64,000 bases of DNA, taken from positions 62,001 to 126,000 of the forward strand of contig NZ_JANIAA010000029.1 in NCBI RefSeq assembly GCF_024505145.1, read 5' to 3'. Shown here one piece after another: positions 24,923 through 33,094 of the stretch. Position 1 is the stretch's first letter, and each line of letters begins with the position of its first letter. The notes beneath the pieces were generated by a model. That model worked only from the letters and a program-made list of their open reading frames with translations. It did not search any database and was not told the origin of the DNA. This stretch comes from Streptomyces rugosispiralis (GTDB taxonomy: Bacteria; Actinomycetota; Actinomycetes; Streptomycetales; Streptomycetaceae). A program made the translations under genes and the position numbers.

Positions 24923-25957
24923 CTACCCCCTCACCCCCGTGATCCGGACGCGCTCCCCCTGCGCGGAGGCGGCCTCCGGGGCCCGCCGCGACCAGCGGCC
25001 CGCGATGATCGCGCACACCATCAGCTGTAGCTGGTGGAAGAGCATCAGCGGCAGGATCACCGGCCCGGCCGCGTCCCCGAACAGCACCGCGGCCATGGGC
25101 AGCCCCGTGGCAAGGGACTTGTTGGAGCCGCAGAAGACGATGGTGACGCGGTCCTCCCGGCGGAAGCCCAGCCGCCGCGCGGTGAACGACGTCGTGGTGA
25201 GGGCCAGCCCCAGCACGGCCGCGGCCAGCCCCAGCAGCGCCAGCAGCCGGGCCGGGGTGATCTGGTTCCAGATGCCCTCCGTCATCCCCCGGCTGAACGC
25301 CGTGTAGACCACGAGCAGGATCGAGCCCCGGTCCAGCAGGGCGAGCACCTTCTTGTGACGGCCGATGAACGGCGCGGTCCAGCGGCGCAGCGCCTGCCCG
25401 GCGAGGAAGGGGAGCAGCAACTGGGTGGCGATGGCCAGCAGCCCGTTCGCCGAGAAGCGGACGTCCGAGCCGATCAGCCATGCCGCGAGCAGCGGGGTGA
25501 CGATCATGCCCAGCAGGCTGGAGTACGTCCCCGCGCAGATCGCGGCCGGGACATTGCCCCGGGCGGTGGAGGTGAGGGCGACCGACGACTGGACGGTCGA
25601 GGGCACCACACACAGGAAGAGCAGACCGGTGTAGAGCTGGTCGGTGAGGAGGAACGGGGCGAGGCCGCCCGCGGCCAGCCCCAGCAGCGGGAAGAGCGCG
25701 AAGGTGCTCGAGCCCACCACCAGGTGCAGCCGCCACTGCCGCAGCCCGTTCAGCGCCTCACGGGTGGACAGCCGCGAACCGTAGAGAAAGAAGAGCAGCC
25801 CGATCGCGATGTCCGCGGCACCGCCGACGGCCGTGGCCGCCGCCCCGCTCGCGGGCAGCAGCGCCGCCAGCGCGACCGTCCCGAGGAGGGCGGCGACATA
25901 GGGGTCCACCGCCCTCCCGAGTCGGCCCGGCCACGACGGCCAGGACCTCCATCTCAT
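24923..25957 (-). CDS. Bile acid:sodium symporter-like transporter (SBF_like), copy 1
   Basis: A 344-residue membrane protein of the SBF_like/YfeH group, with nine or ten helices. It has the characteristic FFLYGSRLSTREALNGLRQW, LCVVPSTVQSSVALTSTARG and FCGSNKSLATGLPMAAVLFG segments. Members are secondary transporters, mostly with unknown organic-anion substrates. The ATG at 25957 is set by the position of the first helix and by the adjacent stop of the small upstream gene (one base between). A close paralogue lies at 40852-41988 on the other strand. It is the last gene of an operon with the isocitrate-lyase-superfamily enzyme, so it may carry a small carboxylate. Confidence 0.85.
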   Translation of the reverse strand: MRWRSWPSWPGRLGRAVDPYVAALLGTVALAALLPASGAAATAVGGAADIAIGLLFFLYGSRLSTREALNGLRQWRLHLVVGSSTFALFPLLGLAAGGLAPFLLTDQLYTGLLFLCVVPSTVQSSVALTSTARGNVPAAICAGTYSSLLGMIVTPLLAAWLIGSDVRFSANGLLAIATQLLLPFLAGQALRRWTAPFIGRHKKVLALLDRGSILLVVYTAFSRGMTEGIWNQITPARLLALLGLAAAVLGLALTTTSFTARRLGFRREDRVTIVFCGSNKSLATGLPMAAVLFGDAAGPVILPLMLFHQLQLMVCAIIAGRWSRRAPEAASAQGERVRITGVRG

Positions 25958-25958
25958 A

Positions 25959-26411
25959 TCAATCACCGCCTCCGGTCTGCCACGGCGGGTGGCCGATCTG
26001 CGGCAGCATCCGATCCGCACCGGGGATGTCGCCTGCCACGACATCGATGGCGCCGCCGCCCCCGTCGTGGTCGCTGCCCGCCGTGCCACGGCTCAGCAGC
26101 AGGGTGTTGAGGGTGCGGTCGACCTCCAGCCAGGAGTCGGCGGCGGAGTTGTCGATGACCACGAGGCCGTTGTGCTGGTCGGAGGCCGGTGCGGCCTCCT
26201 CCGGTTCGCGGTCCTCGTCATGCGGGGCGCCCGCGGGCGGCGGGGCCGCCGTGGCGGGGGCCGCGGGGCCCGAGCACAGCACGGTCGCGGTGGCCGCGAG
26301 GAGGAGCCCCGCCGCGGACGGACGGATCGTGAGGATGTCCCTGCGGGGCTTACGGCGCCGGCCGGGGCCGGACCCGAGGAAGGTCGAGGACATGCGCGCG
26401 ACCCTCGTCAT
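25959..26411 (-). CDS. Small secreted protein of unknown function
   Basis: A 150-residue protein that I do not recognise. The ATG at 26411 overlaps the upstream gene's stop as ATGA, and the stop is one base from the SBF start, so it is embedded in the operon. The N-terminus is basic (GRRRKPRRD), then a hydrophobic stretch near residues 30-50 ends in PAAPATAAP, consistent with a signal peptide or a single anchor. The remainder is acidic and Pro/Ala-rich, then reads HNGLVVIDNSAADSWLEVDRTLNTLLL and ends Gly- and Asp-rich. Its position between an enzyme and a transporter suggests an accessory extracytoplasmic role. Confidence 0.6.
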   Translation of the reverse strand: MTRVARMSSTFLGSGPGRRRKPRRDILTIRPSAAGLLLAATATVLCSGPAAPATAAPPPAGAPHDEDREPEEAAPASDQHNGLVVIDNSAADSWLEVDRTLNTLLLSRGTAGSDHDGGGGAIDVVAGDIPGADRMLPQIGHPPWQTGGGD

Positions 26412-27274
26412 CCGACCCGGGCGGGCTGACGGTCCCCGTGGTGCCTGCTGATGTTCTTCTCCAGCAGCTCCGTGGCGCCCTTGACCCCGATGGCCCCGGT
26501 CTCCCGGGTGTCCGGCAGCCGCCCGTCCGCCGTCTTGAGATCGCTCAGCGCCCCGTCGATCGCGCCATGGGCGGCGAACAGGCACGGAGTGCTGTAGATG
26601 GCGACGTCCACCCCGAGTTCGGACAGCTCGGACAGGGAGAGCCTCGGCGACTTCCCGCCCGCGATCTGATTGAACAGCAGCGGCTTGTCGCCGATGACCT
26701 TACGGACCTTGCGGATCCACTCCACGCTGCGCACCCCGTCGACGAGGACGACATCCGCGTCGGTCTCGGCCAGCGCGGCCGCCCGCCGCAGGATCTCGGA
26801 CTCCTCGGTGGCGTCCGTACGCGCCACCACCACCAGGTCCGTCCTGCTGCTCAGCACCAGTTGGAGCTTCTCGAGGTACTCCTCGAGCGGCAGGATCAGC
26901 TTGCCGTCGGCGTGGCCGCAGCGGCGCGGGCGCCGCTGGTCCTCCAGGATCACCCCGGAGGCCCCGGTGCGCTCCAGCCGCTGCACCACATGGCAGGCGA
27001 CCTCGGGGTCCACATAGCCGTCGTCGATGTCCACGAGCAGATGGTGGCCGGGGAAGGCCAGCCGCAGCCGCTCCACGAAGGCCAGCATGTCGGGCCAGGC
27101 GATGAAGCCGATATCGGGAAGCCCGTAATGCGATGCGGCGAACCCGAATCCGGATACGAAGAAGCCGTTGTAGTGCTGTGCGGCGATGGACGCCGAGTAC
27201 ATGTCGTAGATGCCGATGAGAGGCGTGGTGGGAGGCGAGCTGACGGACTTTCGGAGGGCACTGCCGTAGAGCAT
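26408..27274 (-). CDS. PEP mutase / isocitrate lyase superfamily enzyme
   Basis: A 288-residue TIM-barrel enzyme of the ICL/PEPM superfamily. LVDIDDGYVDPEV near residue 95 carries the metal-binding acidic residues. VILEDQRRPRRCGHADGK near residue 125 retains the Cys-Gly-His of the lyase catalytic loop (KRCGH in methylisocitrate lyases). VVARTDA follows. The Cys favours a C-C lyase, such as a methylisocitrate lyase or oxaloacetate hydrolase relative, over a phosphonomutase. The N-terminus with YDMYSASIAAQHYNGFFVSG fits the family. The ATG at 27274 has AAGGGGA six bases upstream. It heads an operon with a small secreted protein and an SBF transporter and is divergent from an MHS transporter. 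Confidence 0.82.
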   Translation of the reverse strand: MLYGSALRKSVSSPPTTPLIGIYDMYSASIAAQHYNGFFVSGFGFAASHYGLPDIGFIAWPDMLAFVERLRLAFPGHHLLVDIDDGYVDPEVACHVVQRLERTGASGVILEDQRRPRRCGHADGKLILPLEEYLEKLQLVLSSRTDLVVVARTDATEESEILRRAAALAETDADVVLVDGVRSVEWIRKVRKVIGDKPLLFNQIAGGKSPRLSLSELSELGVDVAIYSTPCLFAAHGAIDGALSDLKTADGRLPDTRETGAIGVKGATELLEKNISRHHGDRQPARVG

Positions 27275-27526
27275 GATGTCCCCTTGAGTTCGGTGCCTTT
27301 CGGCGCTGTGTGACGGGTTGTGCGATTGCGTGGATAGGTCTGGCGAAGGCCAAGAATCGGTAAAGCAACCGCCGGGTTTCCCTGAAGATGCCTGCCCCGG
27401 CTCGGGTCGGGGTCGAACGCGCCTTGAGCGCCGCGGCCCTCGCCGTGGGTGGTCTGCGACCCGCCGGGCATGCCGTGGCGATCGCCGGGTATGCGCAACA
27501 AGCCTGTCCACTGAAAAGAGTTGCTT

Positions 27527-28990
27527 GTGCCTGTCCAAACCGATGTCGAAGCCTCCGCGTCCGCGCCCTCCCGGCACCGCCTGCTCTGGCGCGCCGTCCA
27601 GCGACGCAAGAACCCTCCACTGCGTCGGAGCGACATCACGGTCACCGAGGAGAGGACCGTCCGGAAAGCGGTGAAGGCGGCCGCGCTGGGAAACGCCATG
27701 GAATGGTTCGACTTCGGGATCTACAGCTATCTCGCGGTCACCATCGGCAAAGTGTTCTTCCCGTCCGGCAATGACACGGCCCAGGTGCTCTCCTCCCTGG
27801 CGACTTTCGCGGTGGCCTTTCTGGTCCGTCCGCTGGGAGGTTTGTTCTTCGGGCCGCTGGGCGACCGGATCGGCCGTAAGAAGGTCCTGTCCTTCACCAT
27901 GATCATGATGGCGTCCAGCACACTCGCCATCGGCCTCATCCCCGGCTATGCCGCCATCGGCTTCTGGTCGCCCGCGCTGCTCATCCTGTTCCGTATGCTC
28001 CAGGGTTTCTCCACCGGCGGGGAATACGGCGGCGCTTCGACCTTCATCGCCGAATACGCGCCCGACAAGCGCCGTGGCTACTTCGGCAGCTTTCTGGAGT
28101 TCGGCACGCTGATCGGCTACACCTCGGCGGCCGGGCTGGTGACCATCCTGACCGTGACGCTCGCCGACTCCTCGATGGACTCCTGGGGCTGGCGCATTCC
28201 GTTCCTGGCCGCCGCGCCGATCGGTCTTGTCGGTCTGTATCTGCGGCTGAAGCTGGATGACACCCCCGCGTTCCAGAAGCTCGAGGACGAGGGCGCCACC
28301 AACGCGGCCGACCGCGAAAGCCTGCCGTTCTGGCAGGTGTTCCGCACCCAGTGGCGTGCGATGGCGCTGTGCATCGCGCTGGTCGCCGCGTACAACATCA
28401 CCGACTACATGCTGCTGTCCTACATGCCGACGTATCTGTCGGACACCCTCCACTACAGCAGCACCAGCGCGCTGGTCTCGATCATCATCGTGATGCTGGT
28501 GCTGATGGCGGTCATCACCTTCGTCGGCCGGTTCTCCGACCGCGTCGGCCGCAAGCCCGTGCTGATGGCCGGCTCCGTCGGCTTCCTGGTGCTCGCCGTG
28601 CCCTGCTTCCTGCTCATCAAACAGGGCGGGATCGTCCCGGTCTTCGCCGGGCTGCTGCTCCTGGGGCTGTGTCTGCTGCCGTATGTGAGCGTGATGTCCG
28701 CCTCGCTGCCCGCGCTCTTCCCGACGAATGTGCGCTACGGCTCGCTCTCCATCGCCTTCAACATCTCGGTCTCGCTCTTCGGCGGCACCACGCCGCTGGT
28801 GACCGAGGGCCTGATCAGCAGCACCGGGGACGATCTGATGCCCGCCTACTACACGATGCTCGCGGCGGTCGTCGGCATCATCGCCGCCGCCGTGATGAAG
28901 GAGACGGCCCGTAAGCCGCTGGAGGGCTCGCCGCCCGCCGTGGCCACCAAGGAAGAGGCCATCGCGCTCGTGGAGTCCCAGCGGTCCTGA
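27527..28990 (+). CDS. MHS family MFS transporter (ProP-like)
   Basis: A 487-residue, 12-helix major facilitator of the metabolite:H+ symporter family (ProP, KgtP, ShiA). Landmarks are LGNAMEWFDFGIYSYLA in helix 1, GPLGDRIGRKKVL in the first cytoplasmic loop, LQGFSTGGEYGGASTFIAEY in helix 4, and GRFSDRVGRKPVLMAG in the second-half loop. Substrates of the family include betaine, proline and organic acids such as oxoglutarate. The start is probably GTG 27527; a TTG at 27521 is also in frame. About 50 residues precede helix 1, longer than usual. It diverges from the ICL/PEPM operon, so its substrate may feed that enzyme. Confidence 0.88.
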   Translation: MPVQTDVEASASAPSRHRLLWRAVQRRKNPPLRRSDITVTEERTVRKAVKAAALGNAMEWFDFGIYSYLAVTIGKVFFPSGNDTAQVLSSLATFAVAFLVRPLGGLFFGPLGDRIGRKKVLSFTMIMMASSTLAIGLIPGYAAIGFWSPALLILFRMLQGFSTGGEYGGASTFIAEYAPDKRRGYFGSFLEFGTLIGYTSAAGLVTILTVTLADSSMDSWGWRIPFLAAAPIGLVGLYLRLKLDDTPAFQKLEDEGATNAADRESLPFWQVFRTQWRAMALCIALVAAYNITDYMLLSYMPTYLSDTLHYSSTSALVSIIIVMLVLMAVITFVGRFSDRVGRKPVLMAGSVGFLVLAVPCFLLIKQGGIVPVFAGLLLLGLCLLPYVSVMSASLPALFPTNVRYGSLSIAFNISVSLFGGTTPLVTEGLISSTGDDLMPAYYTMLAAVVGIIAAAVMKETARKPLEGSPPAVATKEEAIALVESQRS

Positions 28991-29127
28991 GTCACCCCGC
29001 CTCCATTACCTCGGCGGTAATCGACCCCCGCGCACGGCGGCGGCAGGGTTGAGGCATCGGGTTCCGGGCCGGCGCCCTCCGGTCCGGGATCCGTTCCCAC
29101 CAGGGGATTTCATGGAGGAGTGACCAG

Positions 29128-29499
29128 ATGACGCAGTACGACACCGCCGTCGCCCGCTACTTCGAGGCATGGAACGCCACCGGCCCCGAGGCCCGCGCCA
29201 AGGCCGTGGCCGCCGCCTGGACCGAGGACGGCGGCTACACCGACCCGCTGGCGGAGGCGCGCGGCCATGAGCAGCTCGCCGCCGTCATCGCCGGGGCCCA
29301 GGAGCAGTTCCCCGGCCATGAGTTCCGGCTCACCGGCGCCGTGGACGGCCATCACGACATGGCCCGCTTCACCTGGGAGCTGGTCTCCACGGCCGACGGT
29401 TCCGCCCCGGTCGCCGCGACCGATGTGATCACCCTGGCCGAGGACGGCCGGATCCGCTCCGTCCTCGGCTTCCTGGACCGCGTGCCCACGGGCGGCTGA
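29128..29499 (+). CDS. SnoaL-like / NTF2-fold protein
   Basis: A 123-residue protein of the SnoaL-like NTF2 superfamily: an N-terminal helix (YDTAVARYFEAWNAT), an AWTEDGGYTDPLAEARG loop near residues 30-48, and sheet strands including HDMARFTWELVSTADG and ATDVITLAEDGRIRSVLGFLDRV. The family forms small pockets used as isomerases, cyclases or ligand binders. No catalytic assignment is possible. A GGAGGAG-like site (atggaggag) lies just before the ATG. It is convergent with the MmyB-like regulator gene 32 bases away. Confidence 0.85.
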   Translation: MTQYDTAVARYFEAWNATGPEARAKAVAAAWTEDGGYTDPLAEARGHEQLAAVIAGAQEQFPGHEFRLTGAVDGHHDMARFTWELVSTADGSAPVAATDVITLAEDGRIRSVLGFLDRVPTGG

Positions 29500-29531
29500 C
29501 CGCGTCCCCGCGAGCGGCTGGAAGCGCGTCC

Positions 29532-30335
29532 CTACGGTCGGCTGAACCGGCCCAGGGCGGCGGCGGTCTCCGGGTCGGCCGGGAGGAAGGTCTCGATGGC
29601 CAGCTCGGAGACCGTGACGTCCATGGGGGTGTTGAAGGTCGCGATCGTCGAGATGAACGACAGCACCCGGCCGCCGTGCTCGATCATCATCGGCAGCGCG
29701 AAGGGCGGGGTGTCCCCGGCGGCCGCCGTCTCCCGGCCGCCGCTCTCGGGCAGCGGATAGGCCGCCACCTCGTCGTACAGCGCACGCAGCGGCGAGGAGC
29801 GCATCAGCGCCAGTTGCCGGTCCATCTGGTCCAGCAGATGGCCGCGCCACTCGCGGAGGTTGCGGATGCGCGGGGCGAGGCCCTCGGGGTGGAGGGTGAG
29901 GCGCATCGCGTTCAGCGGGGGCCTCAGCAGATGCTCCGCCACCCCCTCCAGGAGCGCGGCGATCCCCCGGTTGGCCGCCAGCACCTCATAGGTGCCGTCC
30001 ACCACCAGCGCCGGATACGGTTCGTAGCCGGTCAGCAGCCGCTCCAGCGAGTCGCGCAGGGCGCTCATCGACGGGTCGTCCACCGACCGCTCCGGATAGT
30101 GCGGGGCGTAACCGGCGGCGATCAGCAGGGCGTTGCGCTCGCGGACGGGCACGTCGAGGTGGTCGGCGAGCCGGAGCACCATCTCCTGGCTGGGCCGCGA
30201 CCGGCCGGTCTCGATGAAGCTGATGTGGCGGGCCGAGGAGTCGGCGCGCAGCGCGAGCTCCAGCTGGCTGATCCGGCGGCGGTCCCGCCACTCGCGCAGC
30301 AGTGTGCCCACCCGGGGCGGCGCGGCAGTCGTCAT
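29532..30335 (-). CDS. XRE family regulator with MmyB-like C-terminal domain
   Basis: A 267-residue regulator. Residues 12-65 are a lambda-repressor-type helix-turn-helix (SQLELALRADSSARHISFIETGRSRPSQEMVLRLADHL). The rest is an MmyB-type PAS-like ligand-binding domain (LLTGYEPYPALVVDGTYEVLAANRGIAALL, then LRVL-type arginine pairs near TLHPEGLAPRIRNLREWRGHLL). These domains have been linked to fatty-acid binding. A TACCTT element six bases before the ATG suggests a leaderless mRNA. It is divergent from the pterin dehydratase gene and convergent with the SnoaL-like gene; in this family the regulator often controls an adjacent oxidoreductase or small enzyme. Confidence 0.88.
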   Translation of the reverse strand: MTTAAPPRVGTLLREWRDRRRISQLELALRADSSARHISFIETGRSRPSQEMVLRLADHLDVPVRERNALLIAAGYAPHYPERSVDDPSMSALRDSLERLLTGYEPYPALVVDGTYEVLAANRGIAALLEGVAEHLLRPPLNAMRLTLHPEGLAPRIRNLREWRGHLLDQMDRQLALMRSSPLRALYDEVAAYPLPESGGRETAAAGDTPPFALPMMIEHGGRVLSFISTIATFNTPMDVTVSELAIETFLPADPETAAALGRFSRP

Positions 30336-30415
30336 GACCTGAAGGTAGCCGACCCCGGGCGGGGGCCATGGCAGGGTGGAGGGGCCACCGGTCACCCGCG
30401 ACGAAGGGATGTGTC

Positions 30416-30727
30416 ATGGCAGTCGAGCCGCTCACCGACCAGGAGATCCAGCGACGTCTGGAGCAGCTCCCCGGCTGGTCGTTCGCGGACGACCGGCTTT
30501 TCCGGACGTACGTCTTCAAGGGCCATCCGCAGGCGGCCGGGCTGGTGGCGGAGATCGCCACCATCCAGGAGGAGCTCGACCACCACTCCGACCTCACCCT
30601 CGGCTACAACAAGGTGGGCGTCACGGTGAACACCCACAGCGTCGGCGGCAAGGTGACCGCGCTCGACTTCGAGCTCGCCGGGCGGATCGAGGAGATCGCC
30701 CCGCAGCACGGCGCCCGCGCCGACTGA
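30416..30727 (+). CDS. 4a-hydroxytetrahydrobiopterin dehydratase (pterin carbinolamine dehydratase)
   Basis: A 103-residue single-domain PCD protein, the normal length. It dehydrates 4a-hydroxytetrahydropterin during cofactor recycling, or acts in related pterin chemistry. The signature GWSFADDRLFRTYVFK is followed by the active-site stretch EELDHHSDLTLGYNKVGVTV, with the paired histidines and the conserved Asp/Asn strand. The ATG at 30416 has GAAGGGA nine bases upstream. No aromatic amino acid hydroxylase lies nearby. The gene is convergent with the photolyase gene. Confidence 0.92.
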   Translation: MAVEPLTDQEIQRRLEQLPGWSFADDRLFRTYVFKGHPQAAGLVAEIATIQEELDHHSDLTLGYNKVGVTVNTHSVGGKVTALDFELAGRIEEIAPQHGARAD

Positions 30728-30753
30728 ACGGCGCCCGCGCCGGCTGATCAGCC

Positions 30754-30831
30754 GTGCGGGGTCGCCCCCGGGCGCCGGGGGTCATCCCCGGACGTGCGGG
30801 GTCGCCCCCTCCGGGCGCCGGGGTCATCCCC
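30754..30831. repeat. Tandem 37-38 bp duplication between PCD and photolyase genes
   Basis: Two near-identical copies (30754-30790 and 30794-30831) begin GTGCGGGGTCGCCCCC and end GGTCATCCCCG. The second copy contains the photolyase stop codon. A smaller duplication of CGGCGCCCGCGCCG precedes them across the PCD stop. Internal inverted symmetry could make the region a bidirectional terminator. Confidence 0.75.
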
Positions 30832-32188
30832 GCGCGTGCCGGAAGCGGGCCAGCCCCTCCTGGAGGTCCACGATCGGGTCCGGGTAGTCCAGCCGGTCCC
30901 GTTCGGCCTCCGGCAGCCGCCAAGGCGTATGGACGCCGGGGCCGGTCACCCCGGCCAGCTCCGGCACCCAGCGCCGCACATACGCGCCGTCCGGGTCGAA
31001 CCGCCGGGCCTGCGTCAGCGGATTGAGGACCCGGTTCGGGCGGGTGTCGGTGCCGGTGCCCGCCGCCCACTGCCAGTTCAGCTGGTTGTTGGCCACATCC
31101 CCGTCCACCAGCAGCTCCTGGAAGTGCCGGGCGCCGATCCGCCAGTCCTGGTAGAGCGTCTTGGTGAGGAAGCTCGCCACCAGCAGCCGCGCCCGGTTGT
31201 GCATCCAGCCCTCGTGGCGCAGCTGCCGCATCCCGGCGTCGACCAGCGGATAGCCGGTGCGCCCCGCCTTCCAGGCCGCGACCTCCGCCGCGTCCTCGCG
31301 CCACCGGTCGCCCCGCGTGCGGTAGTCGGCGTACGAGGCGTCCGGCCGGGCGGCCAGCACCTGGTGGTGGAAGTCCCGCCAGGCCAGCTGCCGTACGAAG
31401 GCGTCGGCGCCCGCACCGCCCGCCTGCCGCGCCCGGTGCACCAGCTCCACCGGGGACAGACAGCCGAAGTGCAGATACGGGGAGAGCCGGGAGGTGGCGT
31501 CGCCCGCCAGATCGTCCTGCCGGTCGGCGTAGCTCCTCAAGCCCGACCGCCACCAGGAGCGCATGCGGCGGCGGCCCGCCGTCTCCCCGCCCTCGGGCAG
31601 CCCGGGGGAGGGGCTGCCGGGGGCGAGCGAGGCCACCGCCGCCACCGGCTCCGAGCGCGGCCCGGACGCCACGCTCACCGTGCGCGGCGCGGCGAGCGGC
31701 GCCCGCTGCCCGGCCCGCTGCCAGGCGCGGAAGTACGGGGTGAAGACCGCGAAGTGGTCCTTGCCCGCCGGGGTCACCTCGCCCGGCTCCACCGCCGTCA
31801 CCACCGCGCCGTGCACCCGCAGCCGCCGTCCGTCCGCCGCCAGCGCCTCACGCAGCCGCCGCTCGCGGCGGGCGGCGTAGCCGCTCACCCCGCCCGCGAT
31901 ATGCACCTCGTCCGCGTCCGCCTGCCGCGCCGCCCGCAGGATCTCCGCCACCGCCTCCCCCCGGCGGACCACCAGCCGCCCGCCGCGCTTGCGCAGCCCC
32001 GCGTCGAGATCGGCCAGGGCGTCGGCGAGGAACGCCACCCGGTTGGGGACCGCGAACCCCGTCCCGGCCAGGCCACGGTCCACGACGAACAGCGGCACGA
32101 CCCGCTCGGCGGAGCGCAGCGCGCCGCGCAGCACGGGGTTGTCGGACAGCCGCAGATCGGAGGTGAAGACGGAGAGGGACGTGCTCAT
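30824..32188 (-). CDS. phr: Deoxyribodipyrimidine photolyase (cryptochrome/photolyase family)
   Basis: A 454-residue class I photolyase that uses light to split cyclobutane pyrimidine dimers. The N-terminal alpha/beta antenna-binding domain runs 1-130 (VFTSDLRLSDNPVL). The FAD-binding helical domain runs about 190-450, with TSRLSPYLHFGCLSPVE, FVRQLAWRDFHHQVL, AGMRQLRHEGWMHNRARLLVASFL and GDVANNQLNWQWAAGTGTDTRP. These are the classical FAD and Trp-pathway signatures. A linker of about 30 residues rich in Pro/Gly joins the domains. The ATG at 32188 starts exactly at the first strand. It is monocistronic, downstream of no obvious partner. Confidence 0.93.
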   Translation of the reverse strand: MSTSLSVFTSDLRLSDNPVLRGALRSAERVVPLFVVDRGLAGTGFAVPNRVAFLADALADLDAGLRKRGGRLVVRRGEAVAEILRAARQADADEVHIAGGVSGYAARRERRLREALAADGRRLRVHGAVVTAVEPGEVTPAGKDHFAVFTPYFRAWQRAGQRAPLAAPRTVSVASGPRSEPVAAVASLAPGSPSPGLPEGGETAGRRRMRSWWRSGLRSYADRQDDLAGDATSRLSPYLHFGCLSPVELVHRARQAGGAGADAFVRQLAWRDFHHQVLAARPDASYADYRTRGDRWREDAAEVAAWKAGRTGYPLVDAGMRQLRHEGWMHNRARLLVASFLTKTLYQDWRIGARHFQELLVDGDVANNQLNWQWAAGTGTDTRPNRVLNPLTQARRFDPDGAYVRRWVPELAGVTGPGVHTPWRLPEAERDRLDYPDPIVDLQEGLARFRHARG

Positions 32189-32240
32189 CCCTCTCCCTTA
32201 CCCCACCCGGCCCGCGGATCGGCGGCTTCGCGCCCCGTGT

Positions 32241-32320
32241 CACCCGATGACGCCCGACGGCACTCGATGACGCCCGACAGCACTCGATGACGCCCGACGG
32301 CACTCGATGTGGCCCGCTCA
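32241..32320. repeat. Four 20-bp tandem repeats downstream of the anti-sigma gene
   Basis: Four consecutive 20-base units start at 32241, 32261, 32281 and 32301 with the form CACTCGATGACGCCCGACGG. The first has CACCC and the last diverges after CACTCGATG. They end in the stop region of the anti-sigma gene at 32318 and precede the photolyase promoter region. Confidence 0.85.
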
Positions 32321-33094
32321 CGCCGAGGGGAACGTCAACAGGACCAGCGGATCGCTCGTCGGGGCCTTCGACCCTCCGGCGGGCTCGACCGTCACCCCCA
32401 TGGCCGACGCCTTCCCGACCGCGCCGCTCATGACCGCCGCCGTGCTCCGCCCGGAGGAGTCCATCAGACCGGCCGGGCGCATCGTGCCGCCGTCGCTGAA
32501 CCACAGCTGGTAGATCCGCCCGGCGGGCGGCTCGGGCAGCCCGGAGGCGAGGAACACCGCCTTGTTCAGCCCGCGCGAGACCACCACGGTGCCGGTCGAG
32601 CCGTCCGCCATCCGGCCGCTGCGGCTGTGCGCGTCGGGCGCGGCCAGCACCTGGGTCAGCTCCTCCGTACGGGCCACCCGCTGTTCGGAGCGGCGGGCGG
32701 TGTCGCGGGCGTCGGACGCCTGCCGGTACTGCCACACCGCCACCCCGCCGCACACGGCGGCCGCGGCCACACAGGCCGCCAGCGCGAAGTTCATCGCCCG
32801 CCGCCCGGCGCGCCGCCGGGGGCCCGCGTGGGACTCCCGGGCCTCCCGCACCGCCACCCGGGGCGGCTCCTGGCGGACCGTGGCGATCCGCCGCAGCACA
32901 TCGTCCTTCATCGTCGGGGGCGGGGTCAGGGACGTGGCCACCGCCAGCTTGGCGGCGGTCTCCCGCAGCTCCCGTACCTCCTGACGGCAGGCGTCACAGA
33001 CCGCCAGATGCCGCTCGAACTCGCCCAACTCCCGCCCGGACAGGGCGTTCACCGCGTACGCCCCGGTCAAGGTGTGCAGATCCGCTCTGGTCAT
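32318..33094 (-). CDS. RskA-type anti-sigma factor
   Basis: A 258-residue membrane anti-sigma factor. The N-terminal zinc-binding anti-sigma domain has the motif ERHLAVCDACRQEV (His-x3-Cys-x2-Cys, residues about 28-37). It is followed by a proline-rich linker, a single membrane helix (ALAACVAAAAVCGGVAVW) near residue 110, and an extracytoplasmic RskA-type domain with GRIYQLWFSDGGTMRPAGL. It should sequester the adjacent ECF sigma factor at the membrane. The ATG overlaps the sigma gene's stop as ATGA, as expected for stoichiometric synthesis. Signal loss would involve regulated proteolysis of the outer domain. Confidence 0.92.
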   Translation of the reverse strand: MTRADLHTLTGAYAVNALSGRELGEFERHLAVCDACRQEVRELRETAAKLAVATSLTPPPTMKDDVLRRIATVRQEPPRVAVREARESHAGPRRRAGRRAMNFALAACVAAAAVCGGVAVWQYRQASDARDTARRSEQRVARTEELTQVLAAPDAHSRSGRMADGSTGTVVVSRGLNKAVFLASGLPEPPAGRIYQLWFSDGGTMRPAGLMDSSGRSTAAVMSGAVGKASAMGVTVEPAGGSKAPTSDPLVLLTFPSA

